In this document: in pieces, positions 36,257 to 44,923 of the stretch
How the letters are laid out: each line of letters opens with the position of its first letter
Position numbering within the stretch: the stretch's first letter is position 1
DNA from: Thermoplasmata archaeon
Lineage (GTDB): Archaea; Thermoplasmatota; Thermoplasmata; Methanomassiliicoccales; Methanomethylophilaceae
Direction of reading: 5' to 3'
DNA length: 64,000 nt
NCBI GenBank assembly: GCA_015063225.1
Contig: SUSU01000004.1
Span: forward strand, 23,157-87,156
The notes under the pieces: generated by a model
Databases searched by the model: none
What the model was told of the DNA's origin: nothing
The model's input: only the letters and a program-made list of their open reading frames with translations
Program-made: the position numbers and the translations under genes

Positions 36257-38641
36257 TCATTCCTTCTTGGTGCTCTTCTTCGCCTTGGAGGAAGCCGCCT
36301 TCCTGGGGGACTTCTTCTTCTCCACCGTGACGGTGATGACCCTTCCGATCCTGCTGTCGGAGGACCCGGACGACTCGGTGCGCGAGACGGCGCGGCGGAC
36401 GGGCTTCGACGGGCAGTCGGGGTTGATGCACTCGTTGTCCGAGGACGTCTTGATCGTGGGCGCTCCGCAGACCGGACAGGGCGCGTCCGCAGGCACGATG
36501 TTGCCGCGGGGGCGCAGGGGGTAGGTCTGGGAACATGCGGGCCACGAGGAGCATCCCGCGAAGCGCTTTCCGGCCTTGGAGTACATGACCCTGATGGTTC
36601 CGGTCTTGCAGGTGGGGCAGGTACCGAGGTTCGTCTTGACGGTGTTGGAGGAGCACTTGGGGTCGATGCACTGCATCTCCGGGGGCACTCCCCTGCGGAT
36701 GACTTTGATCTGTGCCAGACCGCAGACGGGACACTTCTCGTCGGTCATCTGGACCATCGCGCCCTTGGGGATGGGGTAGGCCTTCTTGCATTCGGGATAA
36801 CCGTTGCATCCGATGAACGACCCGTTCTTGGACTTCTTGACGGTGAGGTTGTTGCCGCAGTCGGGGCAGATGCCGACGAACTGCTGCGTCCTGAGGGCGG
36901 ACTTGATCTCGTTGCCCACCTCGTCCCTGTTGGCGTTGATGGCCACGGCGGCGGTGTTGAGCATATCCTGCGATTCGGCGACGACCTCCCCGAGGGACCT
37001 CTCGCCGGAGGCGATCTTGAGCATGTCCTGCTCGAGCCTAGCGGTCATGGCGGGCTCGGCGATTCCCCCTCCGTTCTTCTCCAGGGCCTTGACGAGGGCG
37101 ATTCCGGAGGCGGTGGGGGTCAGATAGTTGCCCTGAACGTAGTTGCGGGTGTAGAGCTTGCCGATGATGTCGTGGCGGGTGGACTTGGTCCCGAGCTGGA
37201 GCCTGTCCATCTCCTGGATGAGGGAACCCTGGTTGTAGCGGTACGGGGGCTTCGTCTGGCTCTCGTCCTCGGTGATGCTGCGGACATCCACGGAATCACC
37301 GGTCTTCATCTCGGGGAGACGGACCTCGGTGGACTTCAGGTACTTGCCGTAGTAGGCCTTCCAGCCCTTCTCCTTGATGATGTACCCCTCGGCCTCGAAG
37401 GGCTCCCCTTCCACATCGATGAGGACCTTGGAGACCTCGGCGACAGCGTTGGGGGCGACGGTGGCCATGAAGCGGCGGGCGATGAGTTCGTAGAGCTTCC
37501 ACTTATCCCCCTTGAGCTTGGCCTGCGTTGCGCCCGCGGTGGGGTAGATGGGGGGATGGTCGGTGGTCCTCCTCTTACCGCGGGACGGGGAGATCTTGTC
37601 CTGTTTCAGGAGCGTTGCGGCCTCCTCCTTGAACTCGCCCTCGCCGAGCCTCTCGAGGACACCTCTCAGGGAGAGGGTGCGGGGATATTCGGTGTTCTCG
37701 GTCCTGGGGTATGAGATGTAACCGCTGGTGTAGAGGTCCTCGGCGATCTTCATGGCCACGGACGGCGGGATGCCGATCTTGTTGGCCTCGACCTGCATGG
37801 CGGTAGTGTCGAACGGAGGGGGACGGTACTCGTCCTTGAGACCCTTCTCATAGGATGAAACGGTGCCGGTCTTCGCATCCTTGACCTTGTTGAAGATGGC
37901 GTCCGCCTCCTCCTTGTCCCATATCTGTCCGCTGGTGTGTGCGCCGCGGAAAGCGAGCATGCCGAAACGGCCGTTGATGTTCCAGTAGGGGACGGGGACG
38001 AAGTTCTCTATCTCCTCGTGCCTGTCGACGAGGAGCTTGAGCGTGGGGCTCTGCACGCGGCCCACGGAGAGGAAGTTCTTGCCGACCTGGTCGGAAGAAA
38101 GAGAGATGAGGCGGGTGAGGACTGCGCCCCATGCGAGATCGATGACCTGACGGGCCTCCGCGGCCTCCGCAAGCCTGATGTCGGGCTCCACGAGGTTGTC
38201 GAAGGCCTGCTCGACCTCGCCCTTGGTGAGAGCACTGAACTTGGCCCTGCGGACCTTGGACATGTCGATGCCCGCGGCGTTGACGGTCTCCATTCCGATG
38301 AGCTCTCCCTCGCGGTCGTAGTCGGTCGCGATGATGATCTGGTCGGAATTGTCCGCGAGCTCGGAGATCTTGGAGAGGATGGATTTGACCTTGACGGTCT
38401 TCACCGGGGGCAGGTAGATGAGCTGCTCGGGCGGGATGGACTTCCAGTTGGCGTACTCGCTGGGGTAGTCGGGCTCGATGATGTGCCCGCGGAGGGAGAC
38501 GACGTTGTAGGAATCGCCCCCGCGCTCGAAACTGATGATTGTCACGCCGCCTGCGGACGCGGACTTGGAGGTCCCGTCGGAAAGAATGGTGGCGATCCTG
38601 CGTGCAGCATTTGCCTTCTCGGTGATTATGAGAGTCCTCAT
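36257..38641 (-). CDS. topA: DNA topoisomerase I (type IA) with C-terminal zinc ribbons
   Basis: The 794-residue protein has the TOPRIM start LIITEKANAARRIATIL and ATDYDREGELIG, then the active-site Tyr segment SGYISYPRTENTEYP near residue 312. The C-terminal part has four CxxC-type zinc ribbons (for example CPDCGNNLTVKKS, CPVCGLAQIKV, CPTCKTGTIRV, CPVCGAPTIKT) and a Lys-rich tail. It relaxes negative supercoils. The domain order is intact. Promoter sequences lie in the AT-rich gap at 38660-38700. Confidence 0.95.
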   Translation of the reverse strand: MRTLIITEKANAARRIATILSDGTSKSASAGGVTIISFERGGDSYNVVSLRGHIIEPDYPSEYANWKSIPPEQLIYLPPVKTVKVKSILSKISELADNSDQIIIATDYDREGELIGMETVNAAGIDMSKVRRAKFSALTKGEVEQAFDNLVEPDIRLAEAAEARQVIDLAWGAVLTRLISLSSDQVGKNFLSVGRVQSPTLKLLVDRHEEIENFVPVPYWNINGRFGMLAFRGAHTSGQIWDKEEADAIFNKVKDAKTGTVSSYEKGLKDEYRPPPFDTTAMQVEANKIGIPPSVAMKIAEDLYTSGYISYPRTENTEYPRTLSLRGVLERLGEGEFKEEAATLLKQDKISPSRGKRRTTDHPPIYPTAGATQAKLKGDKWKLYELIARRFMATVAPNAVAEVSKVLIDVEGEPFEAEGYIIKEKGWKAYYGKYLKSTEVRLPEMKTGDSVDVRSITEDESQTKPPYRYNQGSLIQEMDRLQLGTKSTRHDIIGKLYTRNYVQGNYLTPTASGIALVKALEKNGGGIAEPAMTARLEQDMLKIASGERSLGEVVAESQDMLNTAAVAINANRDEVGNEIKSALRTQQFVGICPDCGNNLTVKKSKNGSFIGCNGYPECKKAYPIPKGAMVQMTDEKCPVCGLAQIKVIRRGVPPEMQCIDPKCSSNTVKTNLGTCPTCKTGTIRVMYSKAGKRFAGCSSWPACSQTYPLRPRGNIVPADAPCPVCGAPTIKTSSDNECINPDCPSKPVRRAVSRTESSGSSDSRIGRVITVTVEKKKSPRKAASSKAKKSTKKE

Positions 38642-38714
38642 CGCCCCTAATTAAGGGACCGCCTATATAATTTTAATTTTAAAGAATAACTCATATCCCA
38701 AATCGGCAGGAATA

Positions 38715-39266
38715 TCAGAATTCCTCTTCGAAAGGCGCCTGTTTCCCCTCGAAATAGTTCCTCAGGACATCCTCCTTGACGGTGTTGCAAAGGACGTACG
38801 CGGCATCGTTGCCGTTGGACTGGTACGCGAGGAGCGCGTCATGTGCCAGATAGGATACGATGCTGTGATCTCCGGACGTGAAATAGGTACTGGCGACGCA
38901 GAACTCCGTGAGCATTCCGCAGAGGATGATGGTCTCAACGCCGAGACCGTGAAGCTTGTCCGCAAGCTCGGTCTGCTTGAAGCAGCTCATGTTCTCCTTG
39001 GGGACGATGATGTCGGAGGGTTCGACCTCCAGACCCTGCAGCCATTCCTCCGAGTCCTCGCCGTCGTATCCGGTATGGCTCTTGCCGATGTAGCGGATGA
39101 ATATCACGGGCATGCCGTATTCCCTGAATAGGCGGGCGTATCTGTTGATGCCTTTCACGGCTGCATCGCGTTTGGAATCCCAGTCGGGAGAGGGTATGGT
39201 GAACTTGCGCTGGGGGTCCACCACGACCAGCGCCAGCTTCTTCCCCCAAACCTTGTCAACGATCAT
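38715..39266 (-). CDS. Isochorismatase-like cysteine hydrolase
   Basis: The 183-residue protein has the isochorismatase-fold triad: Asp in VVDPQRKF, Lys in VPKENMSCF, and Cys in CGMLTEFCVASTYF. This suits a cysteine hydrolase such as a nicotinamidase or related amidase, but the substrate is not set by sequence. The start MIVDKVWGKK follows the ferredoxin-domain gene by five bases, and the 72-residue upstream extension is not protein-like. The pairing with that gene is intriguing. Confidence 0.82.
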   Translation of the reverse strand: MIVDKVWGKKLALVVVDPQRKFTIPSPDWDSKRDAAVKGINRYARLFREYGMPVIFIRYIGKSHTGYDGEDSEEWLQGLEVEPSDIIVPKENMSCFKQTELADKLHGLGVETIILCGMLTEFCVASTYFTSGDHSIVSYLAHDALLAYQSNGNDAAYVLCNTVKEDVLRNYFEGKQAPFEEEF

Positions 39267-39271
39267 TTTTC

Positions 39272-39955
39272 TTATTCCTCCTTGAGCCCGCCCTCGGCGG
39301 TTATGGTACAGACCTTCACGGGGATGTCCTTCCCGGATGCCTTCACGGCCTCCGTGACCGTCCTCACGAGGGCGGAGCAGCACGGGACCTCCATACGGGT
39401 CACGGTCACGCTCCGTATATCGTGCATGGAGAGGATGTCGGCCATCTTCGACCAGCATTCCGGAGGGTCCAGTTTCGGACATCCGACCAACACGGCCCTC
39501 CCTTTGATGAACCTCTCGTGGAAGTCCCCGAAGGCGTATGCGGAACAGTCGGCGGCGACCAGCAGGTCCGAGCCGTCGAAGAACGGCGCCGAGCTAGGCA
39601 CGAGCCTGAGCTGCACGGGCCACTGCGACAGTCTCCCGGGCACGGGCCCGGAAGGGCCTTCCGCGTCGTTGCGGACGATGCGGCGGACACCCGAACCCGG
39701 ACAGGCCATCGGGATCCCGGATAGTGCGGGAGCGGCCTTCCCGGGATCCGAGAACGGTTCCGCCTCCCTCTCCTCGATGGTTATCGCCCCGGCGGGACAT
39801 GCGGGAAGGCAGGCGCCGAGACCGTCGCAGTGGGCCTCGTTGACGAGGACCGCCTTGCCTCCGATCATCCGGATGGCGCCCTCCTCGCAGGCCTCCGCGC
39901 ACAGTCCGCAGCCCGTGCACTTCTCCGCATCGATCCGCACTATGTTCCGTTTCAT
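39272..39955 (-). CDS. 4Fe-4S ferredoxin-domain protein (227 aa)
   Basis: The N-terminal ~70 residues form a two-cluster ferredoxin: CTGCGLCAEACEEGAI, then a looser CDGLGACLPACPAGAI. The rest has a cysteine in ACPGSG, VAADCSAYAF, LVGCPKLDPPECW and EVPCCSALV, suggesting extra metal or thiol sites. It resembles ferredoxin-domain proteins of anaerobes, without a settled role. It ends in TAA, in contrast to most neighbours. The cysteine hydrolase lies five bases downstream, so the two are likely linked. Confidence 0.8.
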   Translation of the reverse strand: MKRNIVRIDAEKCTGCGLCAEACEEGAIRMIGGKAVLVNEAHCDGLGACLPACPAGAITIEEREAEPFSDPGKAAPALSGIPMACPGSGVRRIVRNDAEGPSGPVPGRLSQWPVQLRLVPSSAPFFDGSDLLVAADCSAYAFGDFHERFIKGRAVLVGCPKLDPPECWSKMADILSMHDIRSVTVTRMEVPCCSALVRTVTEAVKASGKDIPVKVCTITAEGGLKEE

Positions 39956-40047
39956 GTCTACACCTAAAGCAGGGATGTATCATCCATTCCCGATTAAGAC
40001 TTACCGTGCGGATTATCTCATAGAAGCGCACTCGGGGTGGCGATAAC

Positions 40048-40860
40048 ATGGCCGATCCCGCAAAAGCGAAAGAGTACTACGAGAGGGGAATGTCCCATTA
40101 CAGCGGTAAGGGCGCGGAGCGCTCCTACAAGGAGGCCCTCAAGTGGTTCCGTGAGGCCGCGGGACAGGGTTCGGCGGACGCCATGTACATGATGGGCGTC
40201 ATGAACACCGACGGCAAGGGTCTCGACAAATCCAACAAACGTGCCGTCAAATGGATGATCAAGGCGGCCGACAACGGCCATGTGGAGGCCATGCGCATCG
40301 CCGGGAACTGCTACTGTCATGGGGTTGCCGTGGAACAGAACGATGCGAAGGCCGCCGAGTACTACAGGAAGGCCGCGGAGAACGGCGACTTCTCCTCCAT
40401 GTTCTCCCTCGCATGCTACCTCTTCAGCGGGGAGGGAGTGGAGGAGAACAACGACGAAGGGCTCTCCTGGCTCAACAAGGCCGTCGATGCGGGTTACGCC
40501 CCCGCGATGTCGAGGATCGCAGAGATGCACCGCTACGGCCTCGTGGTCGAACAGTCCTATCCGAAAGCGGTGGGATTCTATGAATCGGCCGCTTCCAAAG
40601 GCGACGGGACCGCCATGCTCTCGCTCGGGGAGATGTACCTCGGCGGGGAGGGCGTGGTTCAGGATGCCACCAAGGGTGCGGAATGGATCACCCGCGCGGC
40701 CGAGGCCGGAAGCGCCGATGCCATGTATACGCTCGGGGAGATGTACCTCCGCGGGGACGGCGTCGCCGAGTCGAAAGAAGATGGCATCAGGTGGCTTAAG
40801 GCGGCCTCCGAAGCAGGGAACATCATGGCGAAGATGGCCCTGGAGCGCATACGCGACTGA
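40048..40860 (+). CDS. Sel1-like repeat protein
   Basis: The 270-residue protein consists of about seven Sel1-type repeats of ~36 residues, for example ALKWFREAAGQGSADAMYMM and AAEYYRKAAENGDFSSMFSL, and GAEWITRAAEAGSADAMYTL. Sel1 repeats form superhelical protein-binding scaffolds. No signal peptide is visible, so it is likely cytoplasmic. No partner is indicated. It is flanked by the ferredoxin gene (divergent) and tRNA-Ile (convergent). Confidence 0.9.
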   Translation: MADPAKAKEYYERGMSHYSGKGAERSYKEALKWFREAAGQGSADAMYMMGVMNTDGKGLDKSNKRAVKWMIKAADNGHVEAMRIAGNCYCHGVAVEQNDAKAAEYYRKAAENGDFSSMFSLACYLFSGEGVEENNDEGLSWLNKAVDAGYAPAMSRIAEMHRYGLVVEQSYPKAVGFYESAASKGDGTAMLSLGEMYLGGEGVVQDATKGAEWITRAAEAGSADAMYTLGEMYLRGDGVAESKEDGIRWLKAASEAGNIMAKMALERIRD

Positions 40861-40901
40861 AATCGTTCAGAAAAACTGCCTGAGAGGCGGAGAATGATGA
40901 G

Positions 40902-40976
40902 TGGGCCCAACCGGATTTGAACCGGTGACCTTCCGATTATCAGTCGGACGCTCGAGCCAAGCTAAGCTATGGGCCC
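40902..40976 (-). tRNA. tRNA-Ile (anticodon GAT)
   Basis: On the minus strand the 75-base gene has acceptor arms GGGCCCA/TGGGCCC, an anticodon stem TCCGA/TCGGA with loop CTGATAA (anticodon GAT), and GGTTCAAATC in the T arm. CCA is not encoded. A TTTATATT box is upstream at about 41000-41012 on this strand. Confidence 0.95.
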
Positions 40977-41075
40977 ACGTAATCCGCCCAATAAGGATGT
41001 TCAATATAAACCTTAGGGTTTGAACCGCCCAGCGTTTAAAACAACCCTTTATAGGCACCCTGCATACGAGGGGGC

Positions 41076-41552
41076 ATGGCGGTCCAATTCGAGGAGACCC
41101 ACAGATATCTGGACAAGGAATCGTTCACCATCCTCATGATAGCCCTTGCTGCCACCGACGTCTTCATGCTCGTCTGCTACGCGGTGGGCTGGGTGGAGGA
41201 GCTGTGGATGCCCCTTCTGGTCATAGGCGTCTCCGCCGTCGGACTGCTTCTCGGATTCCTGCTCCGCCTCCGGGTCACCGTCAGCGAGGAGGGGTTCGAC
41301 GTGCGTTTCTTCATCCGCACGCTCAGATACCCCCGCAAGCGCATCCTCGACGTGAAGAAGGGGGATATCGACATCCTCAGGGACTACAGCGGCTGGGGCC
41401 ACGGGACCAAGGTCCGCTACCGCACCTACGCCGTCCCCGGGATCGACAACGCGGTCTCCGTGAAGCTCGGGGGGAAGGAGGTGGTGACCATCACCACCGA
41501 ACGCCCCGACGAGCTCTACGAACTCATATACGCAATGAGGAGGCAGGACTGA
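41076..41552 (+). CDS. Membrane protein with two helices and PH-like tail
   Basis: The 158-residue protein has a short cytoplasmic start, two transmembrane helices (ILMIALAATDVFMLVCYAV and LLVIGVSAVGLLLGFLL), and a C-terminal ~90-residue domain with strands and a final helix (TTERPDELYELIYAMR). The tail looks like a bacterial PH-type fold. I cannot name the family. A CTTTATAGG box lies about 25 bases upstream of the ATG. Its stop overlaps the next gene's start by one base. Confidence 0.72.
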   Translation: MAVQFEETHRYLDKESFTILMIALAATDVFMLVCYAVGWVEELWMPLLVIGVSAVGLLLGFLLRLRVTVSEEGFDVRFFIRTLRYPRKRILDVKKGDIDILRDYSGWGHGTKVRYRTYAVPGIDNAVSVKLGGKEVVTITTERPDELYELIYAMRRQD

Positions 41553-42016
41553 TGCAGGCACCGTTCCATTGGCTGAGGGTCGAGACGTTCATCTACGCCA
41601 CCGAGAAGGAGGACCTCGTCACCGAGACCTTCCGCACCCTCGCCGGCACGGACGAGTTCCGCACCGACGTCAGCGAGAGCGAGCACGGCAACCAGATGCT
41701 CATCCTCCAGGCCATGATGTCCCACAAGAAGGAGCAGGAAGGGGTCTTCTCCCGCCTCGGCGAGGAGCTCGCCAGGGAACTGTACGACGGCGCCGAAGAG
41801 AAGATCGATGACGACTGCGTGTTCTACGTCCGTCTCGACAAGCAGAAGGCCGTTTGCGGGGTGTATTCCGTCGCCCATCACGGCGATGTCATATCCATCA
41901 CGGGGAAGGTCGCCTCGAACCCCGCGCGCCGCGAGGTCGCCGTCAGGAACATGAGGGCGTTCCTCAGTTCTCTGTATCCGTCTCTTCCTCAGCCGGAGCC
42001 GGCGGATCGATCCTGA
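41552..42016 (+). CDS. RNA-binding protein of the COG1325 (predicted exosome-associated) family
   Basis: The 154-residue protein begins MQAPFHWLRVETFIYATEKEDLV, with a middle segment SESEHGNQMLILQAMMSHKKEQ and GVYSVAHHGDVISITGKVASNPARR. This fits archaeal COG1325, a small family thought to bind RNA and often linked to exosome genes. The role is inferred. It shares one base with the preceding gene (TGATG) and overlaps the convergent transporter gene by 53 bases, mostly the Pro/Ser/Glu-rich ends of both. Confidence 0.75.
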   Translation: MQAPFHWLRVETFIYATEKEDLVTETFRTLAGTDEFRTDVSESEHGNQMLILQAMMSHKKEQEGVFSRLGEELARELYDGAEEKIDDDCVFYVRLDKQKAVCGVYSVAHHGDVISITGKVASNPARREVAVRNMRAFLSSLYPSLPQPEPADRS

Positions 42017-43262
42017 AACCCGCCTCCCTGACCCTGCGGCTGCGGAAGACCTTCACGGTTATCGTCACCCGGCCGACGCGTATCTCGTCGCCTACGTGGG
42101 GGATCCTCCCGAGACGGTAGGATATGTATCCGCCGACGCTCACGGAACCGAACTCGCCGCAGTCGAACTCCTGACCGAGGCTCTCCATCACCTCGAAGAT
42201 GTTCGCATCTCCGGAGACGGTGAACGAGCCGTCGGGCTCGGGCACGATGGGGCGTTCGACCTCGTCGCTCTCGTCGTAGATCTCGCCGACGAGTTCCTCG
42301 AGGAGGTCCTCCATGGTGACCATCCCGTACGTGCCGCCGTAGTCGTCGAGGACCACCGCCATCTGCATCTGGCTCTTCTGCATCTCGCGGAAGACGTCAT
42401 CGAGTCCGGTGGTCATCGGGAAGAAGCGCAGGGGATGGATCTGTCTGACGGGGGCCTCCGCCCCGGTGACATCGGCGAGGAAGAAATCCTTCATGCTGAG
42501 ATACCCGACGATGCGGTCTATAGAACCCTCGTAGACGGGGAGCCTGCTGAACTCGGTGGTCGCGAAGGCGTTCTTGATCTCCTCGACGGTAGCATCGTGG
42601 CTGACGGCCGCGATGTCCACGCGGGGCACGCAGATGTCGCACACGTTCTTGTCGTCGAACTGCATGGCGGAACGGATGAGCTGGTTCTCCTGGTCCTCCA
42701 TGGTGCCCTCCTCCAGGATCTCGTCGATCATGGCGGTGGTCTCCATGTCGGTAGGGGGCGCCTCCTCATCCTCCCCGTTGCGGCAGATGGCCTTGGTGAT
42801 GCCCCTGGTCGCTCCCAGGAATATCCTCGATATCGGGAAGAGGACCACCATGGAATAGTGGATGGGGAAGGCGACGCGGCAGGCGAACCTCTCCTCGTTA
42901 CGCTTGGCGATGGTCTTGGGGGTTATCTCCCCCACGATCAGAAGGACGGTGATCATCAGCAGCGTGGCGAGAAGGGTACCCCATTCCGGCCAGAGGGAGA
43001 TCATGAGCGCGGTACAGACGGCGGAGGACGCGGTGTTCACGATGTTGTTCCCCACGAGGATGGTCGTGAGGAGCCTGTCGAAGTCCTCGTGGTTGGCCAA
43101 TGCACGCTGCACGCGGCGGTCGTTGCCGTCGGGATCCATAGCCTTCAGACGGACCTGAGACAGTCCCGTATAGGCTGTCTCCGAGGCCGAGAAGAACGAG
43201 GACAGGACCAGAAAGAAGATGATCAACAGGATTGCTACAATCTGAAAAGTGCTGAAGATCAT
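41964..43262 (-). CDS. CNNM/CorC-type membrane protein with CBS pair
   Basis: The 432-residue protein has an N-terminal CNNM domain (SSFFSASETAYTGLSQVRL, ILVGNNIVNTASSAV, IVGEITPKTIAKRN), two CBS motifs (IRSAMQFDDKNVCDICVPRV; LPVYEGSIDRIVGYLSMKDF, then VVLDDYGGTYGMVTMEDLLEELVGE) and a C-terminal CorC_HlyC domain (YRLGRIPHVGDEIRVG). The family is linked to Mg2+/Co2+ homeostasis and efflux. The domains are complete. It ends in a Glu-rich tail overlapping the convergent RNA-binding gene. Confidence 0.92.
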   Translation of the reverse strand: MIFSTFQIVAILLIIFFLVLSSFFSASETAYTGLSQVRLKAMDPDGNDRRVQRALANHEDFDRLLTTILVGNNIVNTASSAVCTALMISLWPEWGTLLATLLMITVLLIVGEITPKTIAKRNEERFACRVAFPIHYSMVVLFPISRIFLGATRGITKAICRNGEDEEAPPTDMETTAMIDEILEEGTMEDQENQLIRSAMQFDDKNVCDICVPRVDIAAVSHDATVEEIKNAFATTEFSRLPVYEGSIDRIVGYLSMKDFFLADVTGAEAPVRQIHPLRFFPMTTGLDDVFREMQKSQMQMAVVLDDYGGTYGMVTMEDLLEELVGEIYDESDEVERPIVPEPDGSFTVSGDANIFEVMESLGQEFDCGEFGSVSVGGYISYRLGRIPHVGDEIRVGRVTITVKVFRSRRVREAGFRIDPPAPAEEETDTEN

Positions 43263-43427
43263 CTGCCTGATTCACCAACGGCGGGACTCCCGCCTGCTGT
43301 CTCATTATGGGCGCACGACTATATATGTGCGTCCGCGGAAACGTACCGTTTACATCGGTTGACCGGGGGACGGCCTGATTCCGGGAAGAAAGACGTAACC
43401 GTTTCGGGATTGCGGCGCCTCCTTATA

Positions 43428-43453
43428 ATTATTTTAAATATTACTAAAATAAT
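43428..43453 (+). promoter_or_regulatory. AT-rich promoter with perfect inverted repeat
   Basis: The sequence ATTATTTTA, eight bases, then TAAAATAAT forms a perfect 9-bp inverted repeat. It covers the place expected for the TATA box of the small gene that starts at 43472. It could be the promoter, an operator, or both. Confidence 0.45.
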
Positions 43454-43471
43454 GCTAACCACGGTGCAATA

Positions 43472-43696
43472 ATGGCCGAATTCAAATACGAAATAGTCGA
43501 GAACGTCGCACTTCTCTCCGAATCGTCCAAAGGCTGGAAGAAGGAGCTCAACCGCGTCAGCTGGAACGGACGCGAGCCCAAATACGACATCCGCGAGTGG
43601 TCCCCCGACGGCGACAAGATGGGCAAGGGAATCACCCTTTCCGACGAAGAGGCCGCCATCCTGAAGAAGGCCCTCGCCGCTCGCGACGACATCTGA
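43472..43696 (+). CDS. YdbC/PC4-like small protein (74 aa)
   Basis: The 74-residue protein reads like the YdbC family (ssDNA-binding, related to coactivator PC4): LSESSKGWKKELNRVSWNGR, then PKYDIREWSPDGDKMGKGITLS. Almost the whole protein consists of this conserved domain. Such proteins bind single-stranded DNA or RNA. Its promoter contains a striking inverted repeat. The zinc-ribbon gene begins 14 bases downstream. Confidence 0.9.
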   Translation: MAEFKYEIVENVALLSESSKGWKKELNRVSWNGREPKYDIREWSPDGDKMGKGITLSDEEAAILKKALAARDDI

Positions 43697-43709
43697 ACGG
43701 GGCCCTATT

Positions 43710-44267
43710 TTGGAGACATCTGCAGGACAGCGCTACTGCCGCGAATGCGGTTCGTTGATCGAACCGGGCGCAGGATTCTGCTATTCGTGCGGTGCCGAAC
43801 TGCCCGCAGATACCCCCGTTCCGGGATTCAGGCCGGAGCCCGAACCCGCAACCTACGACCCGGCGGCCGCACAGGCCGCCATGGCGACCACGCTCAGGAT
43901 TGCCGCATTCTCGATCTCCAAGATCATCATGATCTGGGTCCTCCTCTCCCTGATCATGGGCACGGTGTCCATCGCGATTAGCCCTTACATGATCGACCTT
44001 CTCGAGGAAACGTACGGGATCACCTATTCGGGGAACCAGGTGCTCACCGAGGGCATGTGCCTCATCATGTCCGGAGTGGCCGCCCTGTTATCTAGCATAC
44101 TGCTCAGGAAGCTGAGGGCGTTCTGGGTCTGTTTCATCTCCTGCATTTTCGCCGCACTGGCATCATACCCCGGCATGGGCGGGTTCGTGGGCGTCATCAC
44201 CGCTGCCATCGGGATCTACGTGTCGATGATGATCTTACGCTGCCGCCCCGTGTTCGGCACAAACTGA
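43710..44267 (+). CDS. Zinc-ribbon membrane protein
   Basis: The 185-residue protein starts at TTG, as no ATG is placed suitably. The N-terminus has a zinc ribbon (YCRECGSLIEPGAGFCYSCG: two CxxC pairs), then a Pro/Glu-rich linker, and about four membrane helices. Proteins of this layout are common in archaea and have no settled function. It follows the YdbC-like gene at 14 bases and is convergent with rubrerythrin; a hairpin lies between. Confidence 0.7.
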   Translation: METSAGQRYCRECGSLIEPGAGFCYSCGAELPADTPVPGFRPEPEPATYDPAAAQAAMATTLRIAAFSISKIIMIWVLLSLIMGTVSIAISPYMIDLLEETYGITYSGNQVLTEGMCLIMSGVAALLSSILLRKLRAFWVCFISCIFAALASYPGMGGFVGVITAAIGIYVSMMILRCRPVFGTN

Positions 44268-44296
44268 AAAAAAAATGAACGGCCCCCGGAGGGGCC
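44267..44296 (-). terminator. Rubrerythrin terminator
   Basis: On the minus strand, GGCCCC..GGGGCC forms a 6-bp stem about 19 bases after the rubrerythrin stop. It is followed by a run of nine T. It may work in both directions. Confidence 0.7.
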
Positions 44297-44314
44297 GGGA
44301 TAGTTTCGACTGGT

Positions 44315-44854
44315 TCACCAGTTCTGGGCGTCGACCTCGAAGAACGACTGCTCGTGCTTGCACACGGGGCAGACCTTCGGGGCGCTCTTGCCGACGTGGA
44401 TGTGGCCGCAGTTCCTGCACTTCCACACCGCGACGTCGTCCTTCTGGAAGACGAGTCCGTCCTCGATGTTCTTGAGCAGGGCGCGGTAGCGCTCCTCGTG
44501 GTGCTTCTCGATGGCACCGACCATCTCAAACAGCTTGGCGATCTGGTTGAAGCCCTCGGCCTTGGCGGTCTCGGCGAACTCCTTGTACATGACGGTGTTC
44601 TCGTAATTCTCGCCCTCGGCGGCATCCTTCAGGTTCTGGACGGTCTCGGGGACGGCGCCTCCGTGGAGCTCCTTGAACCAGATCTTGGCGTGCTCCTTCT
44701 CGTTGTCGGCGGTCTCCAGGAAGATGGCGGAGATCTGCTCGTATCCTTCCTTGCGGGCCTGGGACGCGTAGTAGGTGTACTTGTTCCTGGCCATGCTCTC
44801 TCCGGCGAAGGCGGCCTGGAGGTTGGCTTCGGTCTTCGATCCTTTCAGTTCCAT
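44315..44854 (-). CDS. rbr: Rubrerythrin
   Basis: The 179-residue protein has a ferritin-like diiron domain ([45 protein letters not shown]) and a C-terminal rubredoxin domain ([22 protein letters not shown]). Rubrerythrin reduces H2O2 in anaerobes, with electrons from rubredoxin or a flavoprotein. All expected Glu/His ligands are visible. It is monocistronic, with a T-run terminator. The double rubredoxin at 56738 could be a partner. Confidence 0.95.
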   Translation of the reverse strand: MELKGSKTEANLQAAFAGESMARNKYTYYASQARKEGYEQISAIFLETADNEKEHAKIWFKELHGGAVPETVQNLKDAAEGENYENTVMYKEFAETAKAEGFNQIAKLFEMVGAIEKHHEERYRALLKNIEDGLVFQKDDVAVWKCRNCGHIHVGKSAPKVCPVCKHEQSFFEVDAQNW

Positions 44855-44923
44855 AGTTGAACCTCAAACCGTGATAGGAACGTAAGGATAAAAGGCTAAT
44901 CAGAGTCCGGGAGCAGGTCCGAG

